Below are positions 24,307 to 32,915 of a stretch of 64,000 bases of DNA, piece by piece. Positions within the stretch are counted from its first letter, which is position 1. Each line of letters starts with the position of its first letter. The stretch covers positions 1-64,000 of the forward strand of contig JACJXJ010000004.1 in assembly GCA_020636695.1 (NCBI GenBank). Direction: 5' to 3'. The stretch is from Prevotellaceae bacterium (GTDB lineage Bacteria; Bacteroidota; Bacteroidia; Bacteroidales; Paludibacteraceae). Below the pieces are notes generated by a model that was given only the letters and a program-made list of their open reading frames with translations, had not been told where the DNA came from and made no database searches. The position numbers were made by a program, and so were the translations under genes.

Positions 24307-25371
24307 ATGGATTTCGAACGGTTTAAACTTCCCAAATTAGAACAAAAACGACCTATCATTATTGCTGGGCCATGCAGTGCTGAAACAGAAGAACAAGTAT
24401 TAACAACGGCTAAAGCATTAGCCAAAAATGGTGTTCAAATTTACCGTGCTGGCATTTGGAAACCACGCACAAAACCTGGTGGTTTTGAAGGAGTTGGTAG
24501 CGAAGGACTACAATGGTTACGCCGAGTAAAAGAAGAAACAGGTTTGTACACGGCCACCGAAGTTGCCACAGCCAAACATGCATACGAAGCTCTAAAATAT
24601 GGTGTTGATGTGTTATGGTTAGGCGCGCGAACCACGGCCAATCCATTTGCCGTGCAAGAAATTGCCGATGCCTTAAAAGGCGTTGATATTCCTATACTCA
24701 TCAAAAATCCAGTAAACCCAGATTTAGAACTGTGGATTGGAGCTATTGAGCGTATTTACAATGCCGGCTTGCACCAAATAGCCGCCATTCATCGTGGTTT
24801 CAGCTCATACGATAAAAAACTTTATCGCAATCAACCACAATGGCATATTCCTATAGAACTACATCGCCGATTACCAGAGTTACCACTTTTCTGCGACCCA
24901 AGTCACATTGGGGGAAAACGCGAACTTATTGCGCCACTCTCTCAACAAGCGATGGATTTACAATTCGACGGTTTAATCATCGAAAGCCACTGTTCGCCCG
25001 ATAATGCTTGGAGCGACAAAGACCAACAAGTATCGCCCGAAGTGTTAGATGTCATCTTACGCAAATTAGTGATTCGTGAAATGAAACAATCTACTGAAGA
25101 TTTAGTTGATTTGCGTCGTCAGATTGATGATTTAGACAATACATTATTGGAAATATTGGCTAAACGCATGCGTGTTTCTCAAGCTATTGGAACCTATAAA
25201 AAAGAACACGGCATAGCTGTACTTCAAACGGGACGTTACAACGAGATTCTTGAAAAACGTATTATGAATGGCGAAAAATTAGGAATGAGCCATGAATTCA
25301 TGCGCACCATTTTAGAAGCCATTCACGAAGAATCGGTACGCGTTCAAATCGACTTAATGAATAACGACTAA
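24307..25371 (+). CDS. Bifunctional DAHP synthase / chorismate mutase
   Basis: 354 residues. Residues 1-260 are a DAHP synthase of the small AroF-I-beta/KdsA-like type (IIIAGPCSAETEEQV, YRAGIWKPRTKPGGFEGVG, AIHRGFSS, FCDPSHIGGKRELI, IIESHCSPDNAWSDKDQQV). Residues 265-354 are an AroQ-type chorismate mutase (DLRRQIDDLDNTLLEILAKRM, RYNEILEKR, ILEAIHEESVRVQ). It therefore catalyses both the entry into the shikimate pathway and the branch to prephenate, and the mutase domain probably mediates allosteric control. The fusion is typical of Bacteroidales. Confidence 0.95.
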   Translation: MDFERFKLPKLEQKRPIIIAGPCSAETEEQVLTTAKALAKNGVQIYRAGIWKPRTKPGGFEGVGSEGLQWLRRVKEETGLYTATEVATAKHAYEALKYGVDVLWLGARTTANPFAVQEIADALKGVDIPILIKNPVNPDLELWIGAIERIYNAGLHQIAAIHRGFSSYDKKLYRNQPQWHIPIELHRRLPELPLFCDPSHIGGKRELIAPLSQQAMDLQFDGLIIESHCSPDNAWSDKDQQVSPEVLDVILRKLVIREMKQSTEDLVDLRRQIDDLDNTLLEILAKRMRVSQAIGTYKKEHGIAVLQTGRYNEILEKRIMNGEKLGMSHEFMRTILEAIHEESVRVQIDLMNND

Positions 25372-25383
25372 ATTTGACACACC

Positions 25384-26157
25384 ATGAAAATTCTTATTCT
25401 CGGAGCAGGTAAAATGGGTACATTTTTGACCGACTGCCTATGCATAAAACACGAAGTGGCGTTGTTCGACACAAATCCTAGCCGATTACGCTTTGTATTT
25501 AACACACAAAGATTCACGCAATTAGAAGAAATAAAAGCGTTTGAACCCGAAATTTGCATTAATGCTGTAACACTAAAATACACGATTAGTGCCTTCGAAA
25601 GCGTACTTCCTTTTCTTCCGAAAAATTGCATTTTATCAGACATCGCATCAGTTAAAACGGGACTCCAAGAGTTTTATCAACATACAGGTATGCGTTATGT
25701 ATCAACACACCCGATGTTTGGACCAACATTCGCCAATCTGTCTGATTTAAGTACTCAAAGTGCCATTATCATAGCCGAAAGCGACCATTTAGGCAAAGCA
25801 TTTTTCAAGGATTTTTACGGTTCATTGCAATTAAATATTTTCGAATACACGTTCGACGAACACGACGAAACAATTGCCTACTCGCTATCCATTCCATTTG
25901 TATCCTCACTCGTTTTTGCCGCCGTCATGAAACATCAGGAAGCCCCTGGAACTACCTTTAAAAAGCATTTAAATGTGGCTAGAGGCTTACTATCCGAAGA
26001 TGATTATTTATTGTCTGAAATTCTTTTCAACCCTCACACCGCCAATCAAATAGAAGCCATCAAAAGTCAAATGACCGAATTACAAAACATTGTAGAACAA
26101 AAGAACTTAGTACGCATGCAACAATTCCTCACCAAAGTCCGCACAAATATTGAATAA
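25384..26157 (+). CDS. tyrA: Prephenate dehydrogenase
   Basis: 257 residues, the short form. It oxidatively decarboxylates prephenate to 4-hydroxyphenylpyruvate for tyrosine. The Rossmann motif ILGAGKMGTFLTDCL opens the protein, followed by ILSDIASVKTGLQEF and the catalytic His segment STHPMFGPTFANL. No ACT domain is present. It is the last gene of the operon, 12 bases after the DAHP synthase fusion, and is followed by a strong terminator. Confidence 0.93.
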   Translation: MKILILGAGKMGTFLTDCLCIKHEVALFDTNPSRLRFVFNTQRFTQLEEIKAFEPEICINAVTLKYTISAFESVLPFLPKNCILSDIASVKTGLQEFYQHTGMRYVSTHPMFGPTFANLSDLSTQSAIIIAESDHLGKAFFKDFYGSLQLNIFEYTFDEHDETIAYSLSIPFVSSLVFAAVMKHQEAPGTTFKKHLNVARGLLSEDDYLLSEILFNPHTANQIEAIKSQMTELQNIVEQKNLVRMQQFLTKVRTNIE

Positions 26158-26179
26158 ATAAACACAAGCTATGTGGCAT

Positions 26180-26213
26180 AAAAAAGGTCGTACTACAAAG
26201 TACGACCTTTTTT
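26180..26213. terminator. Bidirectional terminator after tyrA
   Basis: Perfect 15-bp stem AAAAAAGGTCGTACT and its complement with loop ACAA. It is shared with the convergent DUF454 gene. Confidence 0.92.
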
Positions 26214-26229
26214 AGTTTTATTGACAATA

Positions 26230-26592
26230 TCAATCTTTTTTAGTTTTAAACGATAAAATATGTATTGTTACGGCAGTGGCTATCGCGAGAAGCATAATTC
26301 GGAGCCACCAATTATCCAAAACCACAAAAGCTGAGAGTAAAATAGTAATCCATAACATCGAAATAGAATAAATCTTAACACGCAAAGGAATAGATTTATG
26401 TATCTGAAAATCGGCAATATAAGAACCTAAATATTTATGTCCAAGAAGCCATTGTTGAGCTTTATGTGAACTTCGATAAAATAAATAAGAGGCTAATAAC
26501 AAAAACGGCGTAGTAGGCAGTATGGGCAAAAATATACCTAAAACGCCCAACGCAACACAAAGATAACCAGCACCTAATACAAAATAACGCAT
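26230..26592 (-). CDS. YbaN-like DUF454 inner-membrane protein
   Basis: 120 residues with three or four membrane segments. The family pattern LGVLGIFLPILPTTPFLLLASYLFYRSSHKAQQWLL matches DUF454 (YbaN), a small inner-membrane family of unknown function. It lies 20 bases downstream of the Gate-domain gene, so the two are probably co-transcribed. Confidence 0.85.
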   Translation of the reverse strand: MRYFVLGAGYLCVALGVLGIFLPILPTTPFLLLASYLFYRSSHKAQQWLLGHKYLGSYIADFQIHKSIPLRVKIYSISMLWITILLSAFVVLDNWWLRIMLLAIATAVTIHILSFKTKKD

Positions 26593-26612
26593 ATACTTTT
26601 ATAAAATATAAA

Positions 26613-27545
26613 TCACACAGAAGGGAAAAATCGTCGATAAGCACGCACAAGCCACACAAATGCAACGGCCAACAAAAAACGAGGAATGGTAATCCAAAAC
26701 AGAGGAACGCCCATTGACCAAAAGAGCGATGTATCCTCCAAAAGTGAATGATTGATGGCGATATGATAATTTAGCAAATTCACATCCTGACGTGGCATAT
26801 CGTGTTCTTCTAACTCTTCAAGCAATACCGCCGAGCCGTAAGTCAATCCAACTGTTTGAGCCACAAACCACAAAAAAGAACTGTCACGGGACAATCCCAT
26901 GAGTTTCATAAAAGGCGCAAACAGACGTGCAATAACGTCCAAAATCTTGAATTCTTTTAAAACGGCTTGTAAAAACATCAACCCGGAAACAATAGCACTC
27001 ATTTTAAGCACTAAGAAAAACGCCATGCGACACCAAGCCCATAACATATCCCCCATAGACTCGTAAACAATAGTCGTCTGAACATTACCCACCATATCGC
27101 CCATTTGAGCAGGCAATAACCAATTCAGCAACAATGCCGATACAATGCTCATCAATAAACGCAGTGGGAAAATAATCCATGGAGAAGAACCTGTTTTACG
27201 CTGAACCGCCGTTTCCACAATCATATTGTGTGAAATCAAACACATCAACGCTAAAATAGTCATTTCTCTGACGCCCAATGGCAAAGTAGCAATAATAGCA
27301 ATAGGAGCGTATAAAGCCAAAAAGATACTAGAAATAAAAACAATGGCAGCTTCACCAGGAAGACCCAAATAAGCAAAAAAAGGAGAAAGAATAAGCGACA
27401 ACCAATCAATAACACCAAAAAACTGCAAAAAACTCACAAAAAGCGAAATTGGAAGAATTATTTTCAGCAACCAAATCACTGTTTTGGACGCTTTTGTAAG
27501 TGCCAATTTGAAACAAAGCAGAAGTCGTTTCGATAGATTTGACAT
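26613..27545 (-). CDS. Nucleoside recognition (Gate) domain membrane protein
   Basis: 310 residues with eight or so membrane segments and two Gate-like repeats (for example LSPFFAYLGLPGEAAIVFISSIFLALYAPIAI and LFAPFMKLMGLSRDSSFLWFVAQTVGLTYGSAVL). This resembles spore maturation SpmA/SpmB and nucleoside-gate proteins found in non-sporulating bacteria, where the function is unknown. No convincing promoter is visible directly upstream; transcription may come from beyond the small RNA region. Confidence 0.8.
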   Translation of the reverse strand: MSNLSKRLLLCFKLALTKASKTVIWLLKIILPISLFVSFLQFFGVIDWLSLILSPFFAYLGLPGEAAIVFISSIFLALYAPIAIIATLPLGVREMTILALMCLISHNMIVETAVQRKTGSSPWIIFPLRLLMSIVSALLLNWLLPAQMGDMVGNVQTTIVYESMGDMLWAWCRMAFFLVLKMSAIVSGLMFLQAVLKEFKILDVIARLFAPFMKLMGLSRDSSFLWFVAQTVGLTYGSAVLLEELEEHDMPRQDVNLLNYHIAINHSLLEDTSLFWSMGVPLFWITIPRFLLAVAFVWLVRAYRRFFPSV

Positions 27546-27602
27546 AAATAGTGGATTGTTTTTTATACAATAAAAGGCTGATTTTCAGCGAAAAGCAACC
27601 CT

Positions 27603-27678
27603 TATAAAACAAGAAAGGGTTGTCGTCCCGACAACCTCAATCTTTTCTTAACCTTAAATCTAATACCATGAAAAACAC
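27603..27678 (-). ncRNA. Putative small RNA, copy 1
   Basis: On the minus strand, AATATGTTG, 20 bases, TACCTTTG, then a body of about 45 nt and a hairpin GGTTGTCG-GGA-CGACAACC (27618-27636) followed by the T-rich CCTTTCTTGTTTTATA. No useful ORF is present. A second copy lies 444 bases upstream with a 44-nt identical body (27635-27678 equals 28079-28122), the same promoter spacing and the same tail. These are the marks of an independently transcribed RNA of about 75 nt. The function is unknown. Confidence 0.65.
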
Positions 27679-27682
27679 GTAA

Positions 27683-27718
27683 CAAAGGTAATGCATTATT
27701 TTGTGTTGTGCAACATAT
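27683..27718 (-). promoter_or_regulatory. Promoter of small RNA copy 1
   Basis: -7 element TACCTTTG (27690-27683, minus strand) and upstream ATATGTTG (27718-27711) separated by 20 bases. Copy 2 has the same two elements at the same spacing. Confidence 0.65.
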
Positions 27719-27720
27719 TT

Positions 27721-28046
27721 TTTACAAAAAATAACATATTTAACCTTTTTTATTAGTAAATAAAAGTTATTAAGTCATCAAAATATTATTAACTAATTTA
27801 TAATCTGCAAGTTAAAATAATACACCACATCAAAGCAATTAAGACAACAGACAAATTATAAAAAATGCTATTTTTGAGAATTTTGAGAATTTTCGCCAAG
27901 CCAAAAACACCATAAAAATCCAAACTTTATCTATTTAAAGCACCAAAATACTACATTCTAGGAGTTTAAAAAACCTAAAAAAGCTCAAATAAATAGGCAT
28001 AAAAAAAAGTACATAAACAACTAACAAAAAGCCATTTACATACCCC
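27721..28046. other. AT-rich spacer between the two small RNA genes
   Basis: No ORF with coding character, tRNA or convincing promoter was found in these 326 bases. The only local feature is a short direct repeat TGAGAATTT near 27875-27895. Confidence 0.6.
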
Positions 28047-28122
28047 TATAAAACAAGAAAGGGCTGTCATCACGACACCCTCAATCTTTTCTTAACCTTA
28101 AATCTAATACCATGAAAAACAC
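28047..28122 (-). ncRNA. Putative small RNA, copy 2
   Basis: Same organisation as copy 1: ATATGTTG, 20 bases, TATCTTTG, the 44-nt identical body (28122-28079), then a slightly imperfect hairpin (GGGTGTC / GACAGCCC, one bulge) and the same T-rich end. The hairpin arms differ from copy 1 at several bases, but pairing is largely kept, which suggests selection on structure. It lies 75 bases downstream of the DUF2147 stop. Confidence 0.62.
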
Positions 28123-28126
28123 ATTG

Positions 28127-28162
28127 CAAAGATAAATGCTTTTTTTATGCTATACAACATAT
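28127..28162 (-). promoter_or_regulatory. Promoter of small RNA copy 2
   Basis: -7 element TATCTTTG (28134-28127, minus strand) with ATATGTTG (28162-28155) 20 bases upstream. Confidence 0.65.
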
Positions 28163-28197
28163 TATTCAAGAAAATTTAAAGTTTAACATTTTTTATA

Positions 28198-28635
28198 TTA
28201 TCGGACCCAAAATTGGGTACGTCCTAATAAGCCATGCTTATCTAAAGAACCACGTACTTTCAATTTGCCAGTAGCGGCATCGAGCTCAATTGACGCATGA
28301 TAAGTCTTACCATTACCTGGGTCGAGAATAGTGCCATTCACAAAACTACCATTTTCATACTTCATATCACGAACAATGATGAGACCTTCCATGGGTTTGT
28401 TTTTATCAGCACCTTGGCACTCTACGCACAAACGAGGTTTACCATCGATTGAACGTTGGAATAACTGTTCGATTTTACCATAATACAACCCGTTGGTCGC
28501 TTTAAAAATACGTACAATTGACTTCTCTTTTCCTGTTTTATCATCAACAGTTCTCCATTCACCAAGCATATTTTTTTGTGCTTGAACTGCGAATGTCACA
28601 CAAATAGCCGCTGTAAAAATTAAAATTAGTTTCAT
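28198..28635 (-). CDS. Secreted DUF2147 family protein
   Basis: 145 residues. A signal peptide (LILIFTAAICVTFAVQAQ) is followed by a DUF2147 beta domain: LGEWRTVDDKTGKEKSIVRIF, GKIEQLF, two Cys in LCVECQGADKNKP, then MEGLIIVRDMKYENGSFVNG and a C-terminal LKVRGSLDKHGLLGRTQFW. The family is periplasmic or exported with unknown function. It has its own promoter 43 bases upstream. Confidence 0.88.
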   Translation of the reverse strand: MKLILIFTAAICVTFAVQAQKNMLGEWRTVDDKTGKEKSIVRIFKATNGLYYGKIEQLFQRSIDGKPRLCVECQGADKNKPMEGLIIVRDMKYENGSFVNGTILDPGNGKTYHASIELDAATGKLKVRGSLDKHGLLGRTQFWVR

Positions 28636-28678
28636 AAATTCATTTTGTTTTGGTTAATTAATAGGGACATTATGGGGA

Positions 28679-28686
28679 CAAAGATA
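28679..28686 (-). promoter_or_regulatory. Bacteroidota -7 element for the DUF2147 gene
   Basis: Minus-strand TATCTTTG, 43 bases upstream of the start at 28635. Confidence 0.6.
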
Positions 28687-28698
28687 GAAAAATACTGG

Positions 28699-29874
28699 TT
28701 ATTCTACATACAATACCAAACCTTTTAGATATTCACCTTCTGGATGATAGATATTTACAGGATGGTCGGCAGGTTGAGTTAATTGGTGCAAAATGCGAAC
28801 TTTACGTTTGCTTTGTGCGGCAGCACTAAATACCGCCAAGCGAAATTGCTCTTTAGTCACTACTTGAGAGCACGAAAAGGTAAACAGAATACCTCCTGGT
28901 TTAATCTGTTCAAAGGCTTTAGCGTTCAGTTTTTGGTAACCCCTCAAAGCGTTTCGTAGAGAATCTTTATGTTTGGCAAAAGCAGGAGGATCAAGAATAA
29001 TTAAATCATACTGACCATCAATATCATCTAAAAATTTAAAGGCATCCACCGTAAATGATTGATGTCGAGAATCATCCTCGAAATTGAGCGCAATATTTTT
29101 ATTGGTTAATTCGATGGCTTTGGCAGAGCTATCCACAGAATGCACCGAATGTGCATTACCACGCATGGCATAAAATGAAAAACCACCCGTGTAACAAAAC
29201 ATATTTAGAACATCACGACCATGGGCATATTTTTCAAGTAATGCGCGGTTTTCACGTTGGTCAATAAAAAAGCCTGTTTTTTGTCCTTTCAGCCAATCAG
29301 CATGAAACTTCAAACCATTTTCTATGGGAATACATTTACTTTCTTGACCAATTAAATAGGTATCTTCGGCTACTACTGGTGCTTTAAACGGCAAAGTGCC
29401 TTCAGATTTATAATACACATTTTCGACGCCGTTAATTTCTGCAACCAAAATTTCCGCAATCTGTTCGCGAACCATGTGCATACCCACAGAATGTGCTTGT
29501 ATAACAGCGGTATCACCATATACGTCGACAACCAAACCTGGTAAATGGTCGCCTTCTCCATGCACTAAACGATAAGTGGTATTATTTTCTACATCTGCCA
29601 CACGAATATCACGTCGCATTTGGTAAGCTTTACGAATGGCATTTTGATAGAAAGTACGATCGATAGCTTCATCACAAAACGACAAAACACGCACCATAAT
29701 ACTCCCAATTTGGTAGTGTCCCATGGCTAAGAAATTGCCTTGTGAATCGACTACACGTACTACATCACCCTCTTCTGGTTTACCTTTAATTTGAGCTATG
29801 GCACCAGAAAAAATCCAAGGATGAAAACGAAATAAACTTTCCTCTTTATGAGGTTTTAAATAGACAACAACCAT
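28699..29874 (-). CDS. rlmI: 23S rRNA (cytosine-5) methyltransferase, RlmI family
   Basis: 391 residues. An N-terminal PUA domain (about 1-75: FRFHPWIFSGAIAQIKGKPEEGDVVRV) is followed by an EEHEE-like linker and a Rossmann methyltransferase domain. The AdoMet site is VLNMFCYTGGFSFYAM, the acceptor motif LIILDPPAFAKHK and a conserved Cys in FTFSCSQVV. RlmI methylates C1962 of 23S rRNA in E. coli. The target here is by homology. It lies 27 bases downstream of the exonuclease gene. Confidence 0.92.
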   Translation of the reverse strand: MVVVYLKPHKEESLFRFHPWIFSGAIAQIKGKPEEGDVVRVVDSQGNFLAMGHYQIGSIMVRVLSFCDEAIDRTFYQNAIRKAYQMRRDIRVADVENNTTYRLVHGEGDHLPGLVVDVYGDTAVIQAHSVGMHMVREQIAEILVAEINGVENVYYKSEGTLPFKAPVVAEDTYLIGQESKCIPIENGLKFHADWLKGQKTGFFIDQRENRALLEKYAHGRDVLNMFCYTGGFSFYAMRGNAHSVHSVDSSAKAIELTNKNIALNFEDDSRHQSFTVDAFKFLDDIDGQYDLIILDPPAFAKHKDSLRNALRGYQKLNAKAFEQIKPGGILFTFSCSQVVTKEQFRLAVFSAAAQSKRKVRILHQLTQPADHPVNIYHPEGEYLKGLVLYVE

Positions 29875-29901
29875 AAATAGTGGAAATATATGAATGAAAA
29901 A

Positions 29902-30498
29902 TTACAAGGCAATAGCTTGTTTCTGTAACTCTAAATAAATCTCTCGGCAGGCAAATGCATCAATAGCAGCATACGCTTGCTGTTGAGGCGACAAAATAGG
30001 CGCTTCCCAATTGGAAAGTTGTTGACTTTTTGATATTTTTTTTGCAAATACGATAGCGTAAATTTTTTGCAAGCTTTTTTCTTCTATACCAAATGCTTCA
30101 ACATACTTTTGTAATTCTATAAAATTTTTAGGATGTACACGCATCCATTTATTGAGCGACATAAAATCATCGCGAACGGACAAACCAATTTTTTTAACCT
30201 CCGAGCTTTCCAATAATTGTTTTAAACCTTCATGCTGACCAATAAGCTGTAAACGAAAGAGATAACAAGTATCAGCAGTTGCTAGTTGAAGTAATGAAAT
30301 TGTATAACGCACATTTTTTGTAAAACTAGGTCGCGTCTCGGTATCAAAACCAATCACAGCTGCCTGCATCAATTGAGATACCGCATAATCAGCCTCTTGA
30401 GATGTTTTAACAACTACTATATTCCCTGAATTTTGAAGAATTGGTAACTCTGCAATCTGCGTTTTTGTAATATGTGTAGAATAATTTATCACAATCAA
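29902..30498 (-). CDS. 3'-5' exonuclease (RNase D / DnaQ-like DEDD family)
   Basis: 198 residues. The DEDDy motifs are IGFDTETRPSF (Exo I), LSVRDDFMSLNK (Exo II) and NWEAPILSPQQQAYAAIDAFACREIY (Exo III with Tyr). This single-domain form resembles the exonuclease of WRN and RNase D proteins without HRDC domains. The first candidate start is TTG 30498, whose TTGA overlaps the stop of the preceding gene; GTG at 30492 is the alternative, and there is no ATG before the domain. Confidence 0.9.
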   Translation of the reverse strand: MIVINYSTHITKTQIAELPILQNSGNIVVVKTSQEADYAVSQLMQAAVIGFDTETRPSFTKNVRYTISLLQLATADTCYLFRLQLIGQHEGLKQLLESSEVKKIGLSVRDDFMSLNKWMRVHPKNFIELQKYVEAFGIEEKSLQKIYAIVFAKKISKSQQLSNWEAPILSPQQQAYAAIDAFACREIYLELQKQAIAL

Positions 30499-31016
30499 TG
30501 ATTATCATCAGATTCTGGGACAACAGAGACGACATGTAGTGCTCTTAATGCACCCAATAAGCGTGCGCCCCAATAATTTTTAAAATCGTTGATACAAACG
30601 AATAAAGCATCATTCATAACCTGTTCGTCACCCACTTGGCAACAACTTGCATAATCTTTCAACGCTTGATAAACATCCGCCAAATCTTCAGAGATAGTGG
30701 CTGCCAAAGTCGTGTCACTAAATGCCATATTCGTATCAAATGAATCCAAATAATCATCCGAATCACCAAGCAAATCAGCTAGCTGAGCACGCAACTGGGC
30801 ATATTCCACTTCGGTAACAAAACGTTCTGGTTCGTCGTCCGACACATCATCAGAGACCTGAACCATAGAAGTTTTGAGGTATAATAAAGGTAACAATTTT
30901 GTTATTTTGCCAACAAAATCGCTCTTTTCGAGCTCACCTGCATGTTCCAAAAATTTACACGTTTCAACCGCAACGGTTAGAAATTCAAGTTTATCTTTTG
31001 TATAAAATGTCGACAT
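30495..31016 (-). CDS. DUF5063 family protein
   Basis: 173 residues, largely helical and acidic, with no signal peptide or membrane segment (FLTVAVETCKFLEHAG, ISEDLADVYQALKDYASCCQ, NDFKNYWGARLLGALRALH). It resembles DUF5063 proteins that sit next to a 3'-5' exonuclease in Bacteroidales. It overlaps that gene by four bases, suggesting a functional pair. The function is unknown. Confidence 0.75.
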   Translation of the reverse strand: MSTFYTKDKLEFLTVAVETCKFLEHAGELEKSDFVGKITKLLPLLYLKTSMVQVSDDVSDDEPERFVTEVEYAQLRAQLADLLGDSDDYLDSFDTNMAFSDTTLAATISEDLADVYQALKDYASCCQVGDEQVMNDALFVCINDFKNYWGARLLGALRALHVVSVVPESDDNH

Positions 31017-31028
31017 TATCGTAATTTA

Positions 31029-31889
31029 TTACTTTAACAAAACAAGGCTTAGTGCCATAAATATCATACCTGCTACCACACCCATAATTGCGTAATGGTG
31101 TTTACCATACCGCTCGGCAGTTGGCAACAATTCGTCAAGCGAAATATAAACCATAATCCCAGCCGTCAATGCCATTAAAGCACCTTCAACGGTTGGCGAC
31201 CAAAATGGGAGTAACACAAAATAGCCAATCACAGCGCCAACAGGCTCTGATAAACCAGACAAAAACGACAACCAAAAGGCCTTTCGTTTCTTTCCTGTAG
31301 CTTGATAAATAGGAACCGATACCGCAATACCTTCAGGAATATTATGCAAAGCAATAGCAATCACAATAGGGAAAGCAAATTCGAGACCTTGCAAAGCCAC
31401 GGTAAAGGTAGCCAATCCTTCTGGAAAATTGTGAATAGCGATAGAGATAGCCACTAAAGCGCCAATACGATGTAATTTCGCAGCATCATTAGAGGAGGTA
31501 TGACCACGACCCTTTCTGTATTGAGTCATCTTTTTCCACAGAGGTTTTTTGTCCATATCTTCCACCAAAACAGCTTCATGAGGATTCTCTTGTTCTGGAA
31601 TTAAAAAATCAATAATGGCAATTAAGAACATTCCTCCAAAAAATGCTATAAAAGTTCCAAGCAAGGCATTACCATCCCACGATTGGGCAAAAGCAGTTTC
31701 CGCTGTTGGGAGAATATCAACAAACGACACAAAAAGCATCACACCAGCCGAAAAGCCGAGTGATACCGTCAAAAAAGTTTGATTCGTTTTTTTTGCAAAA
31801 AAAGCAATCAAACTTCCAATTCCTGTAGATAAACCTGCTATAAGCGTTAAACCAAACGCAATTAAAATAGTCTGAGTATCTATATTCAT
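31029..31889 (-). CDS. zupT: ZIP family divalent metal transporter (ZupT-like)
   Basis: 286 residues with eight membrane segments. The metal-coordinating helices IAIHNFPEGLATF and IALHNIPEGIAVSVPIY are the HNxPEG motifs of the ZupT/GufA subfamily, which imports zinc and other divalent metals. The cytoplasmic loop includes MTQYRKGRGHTSS. It lies 12 bases upstream of the DUF5063 gene and has its own promoter element. Confidence 0.93.
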   Translation of the reverse strand: MNIDTQTILIAFGLTLIAGLSTGIGSLIAFFAKKTNQTFLTVSLGFSAGVMLFVSFVDILPTAETAFAQSWDGNALLGTFIAFFGGMFLIAIIDFLIPEQENPHEAVLVEDMDKKPLWKKMTQYRKGRGHTSSNDAAKLHRIGALVAISIAIHNFPEGLATFTVALQGLEFAFPIVIAIALHNIPEGIAVSVPIYQATGKKRKAFWLSFLSGLSEPVGAVIGYFVLLPFWSPTVEGALMALTAGIMVYISLDELLPTAERYGKHHYAIMGVVAGMIFMALSLVLLK

Positions 31890-31908
31890 ATAATAATTGT
31901 AATTTTTG

Positions 31909-31916
31909 CAAAGATA
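31909..31916 (-). promoter_or_regulatory. Bacteroidota -7 element for the zupT operon
   Basis: Minus-strand TATCTTTG, 19 bases before the zupT start. It is divergent from the sigma factor promoter at 31961. Confidence 0.65.
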
Positions 31917-31960
31917 ACGCCTTTTATTCTAAAAAAGATATTTCTAATGATAAAAATGCG

Positions 31961-31968
31961 TATTTTTG
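31961..31968 (+). promoter_or_regulatory. Bacteroidota -7 element for the ECF sigma operon
   Basis: TATTTTTG followed by CA, 37 bases before the ATG at 32006. Confidence 0.6.
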
Positions 31969-32005
31969 CACATGGTTGCTCAGCCAAAATAGCCATACAG
32001 TGCCC

Positions 32006-32558
32006 ATGAAAGAAGCGGAAATTGAACATTGGACTCAGATACTACTCACTAGTACGAATAAGCAAACCGCTTTTTCGGCAATTGTGCGTCTAACACAGGA
32101 ATCCTTATACTGGCATATCCGAAAAATGTTACTATCACACGAAGATACAAACGATCGTATTACAAAACACCTTTTTAAAGGCTTGGCATGGGCTTCAAAA
32201 CTTCAGAGGCGACAGTAAAATCACCACATGGCTCTATCGTATTGCAACCAATGAGACGCTTACATTTCTAAGCCAACAACGCATGCAGAATATCACATCA
32301 TCGTTGGATTTAGAAGAAACTTTACTCAGTAAGTTAGAGAGTGACACCTACTTTTCGGGGGATGAAACACAAAAAAAATTGCAAAAAGCAATACTCACAT
32401 TACCAGAGAAACAGCGATTGGTATTTCAGATGAAATACTTCGACGACATGAAATATGAAGACATGGAAGCTATTCTAGGCACTTCCACTGGGGCGTTAAA
32501 AGCATCCTACCATCATGCAGTAAAGAAAATAGAACAATTTTTATTAAACGAAGATTAA
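32006..32558 (+). CDS. ECF-type RNA polymerase sigma factor (one apparent frameshift)
   Basis: Reading across one shift near 32155 gives about 183 residues. Sigma region 2 is seen as SLYWHIRKMLLSHEDTND followed, after the shift, by VLQNTFLKAWHGLQNFRG and TTWLYRIATNETLTFL. Region 4 is LPEKQRLVFQMKYFDDMKYEDMEAIL with GALKASYHHAVKKIEQFL. One extra C in GATCGTA restores the frame when removed, so a sequencing error is likely. It heads a three-gene unit with a small membrane protein and a Spy-like protein, a common envelope-stress arrangement in Bacteroidota. Confidence 0.87.
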
Positions 32559-32593
32559 ACATTTTAAACTTTTAGAGGTCTAAATAATTAGTT

Positions 32594-32911
32594 ATGAAAA
32601 AAGAAAATACACCATTAAGTTTAAAAACTATTCCAAAGGAAAAACCTTTTACGGTTCCCGATGGTTATTTTGAGCAGTTTGCCCTCAATATAGACCAACA
32701 AATTGCGCCCAAGCATATTGTACGTCCATTACGACGTTGGATGTATGCAGCTGCCATGTTTGCAGGAATTATTGCCATTGGTGTTATGAGTTACCTATTA
32801 TACAAAGATAATACAGATTCAGAACCGCTTATGGCAGAGGATTATTATGAAAATTTAATTAATGCTGGTGTTAGCGAGGATTTATTGGTAGAATACATCT
32901 TGAACGAATAA
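32594..32911 (+). CDS. Small single-pass membrane protein, probable anti-sigma partner
   Basis: 105 residues: a soluble N-terminus (SLKTIPKEKPFTVPDGYFEQF), one membrane helix at about 50-69 (YAAAMFAGIIAIGVMSYLLY) and an acidic C-terminus ending LVEYILNE. The VPDGYFEQF segment is common in proteins encoded after ECF sigma factors in Bacteroidota. No zinc-binding anti-sigma motif (HxxxCxxC) is present, so an anti-sigma role is inferred from position and topology only. Confidence 0.7.
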   Translation: MKKENTPLSLKTIPKEKPFTVPDGYFEQFALNIDQQIAPKHIVRPLRRWMYAAAMFAGIIAIGVMSYLLYKDNTDSEPLMAEDYYENLINAGVSEDLLVEYILNE

Positions 32912-32915
32912 TTTT

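Noticed and set aside
27603..28170. Insertion element ends or duplicated gene starts
   Set aside because: The repeats are direct rather than inverted and enclose no ORF. On the minus strand they have complete promoter and terminator signals, so small RNA genes fit better.
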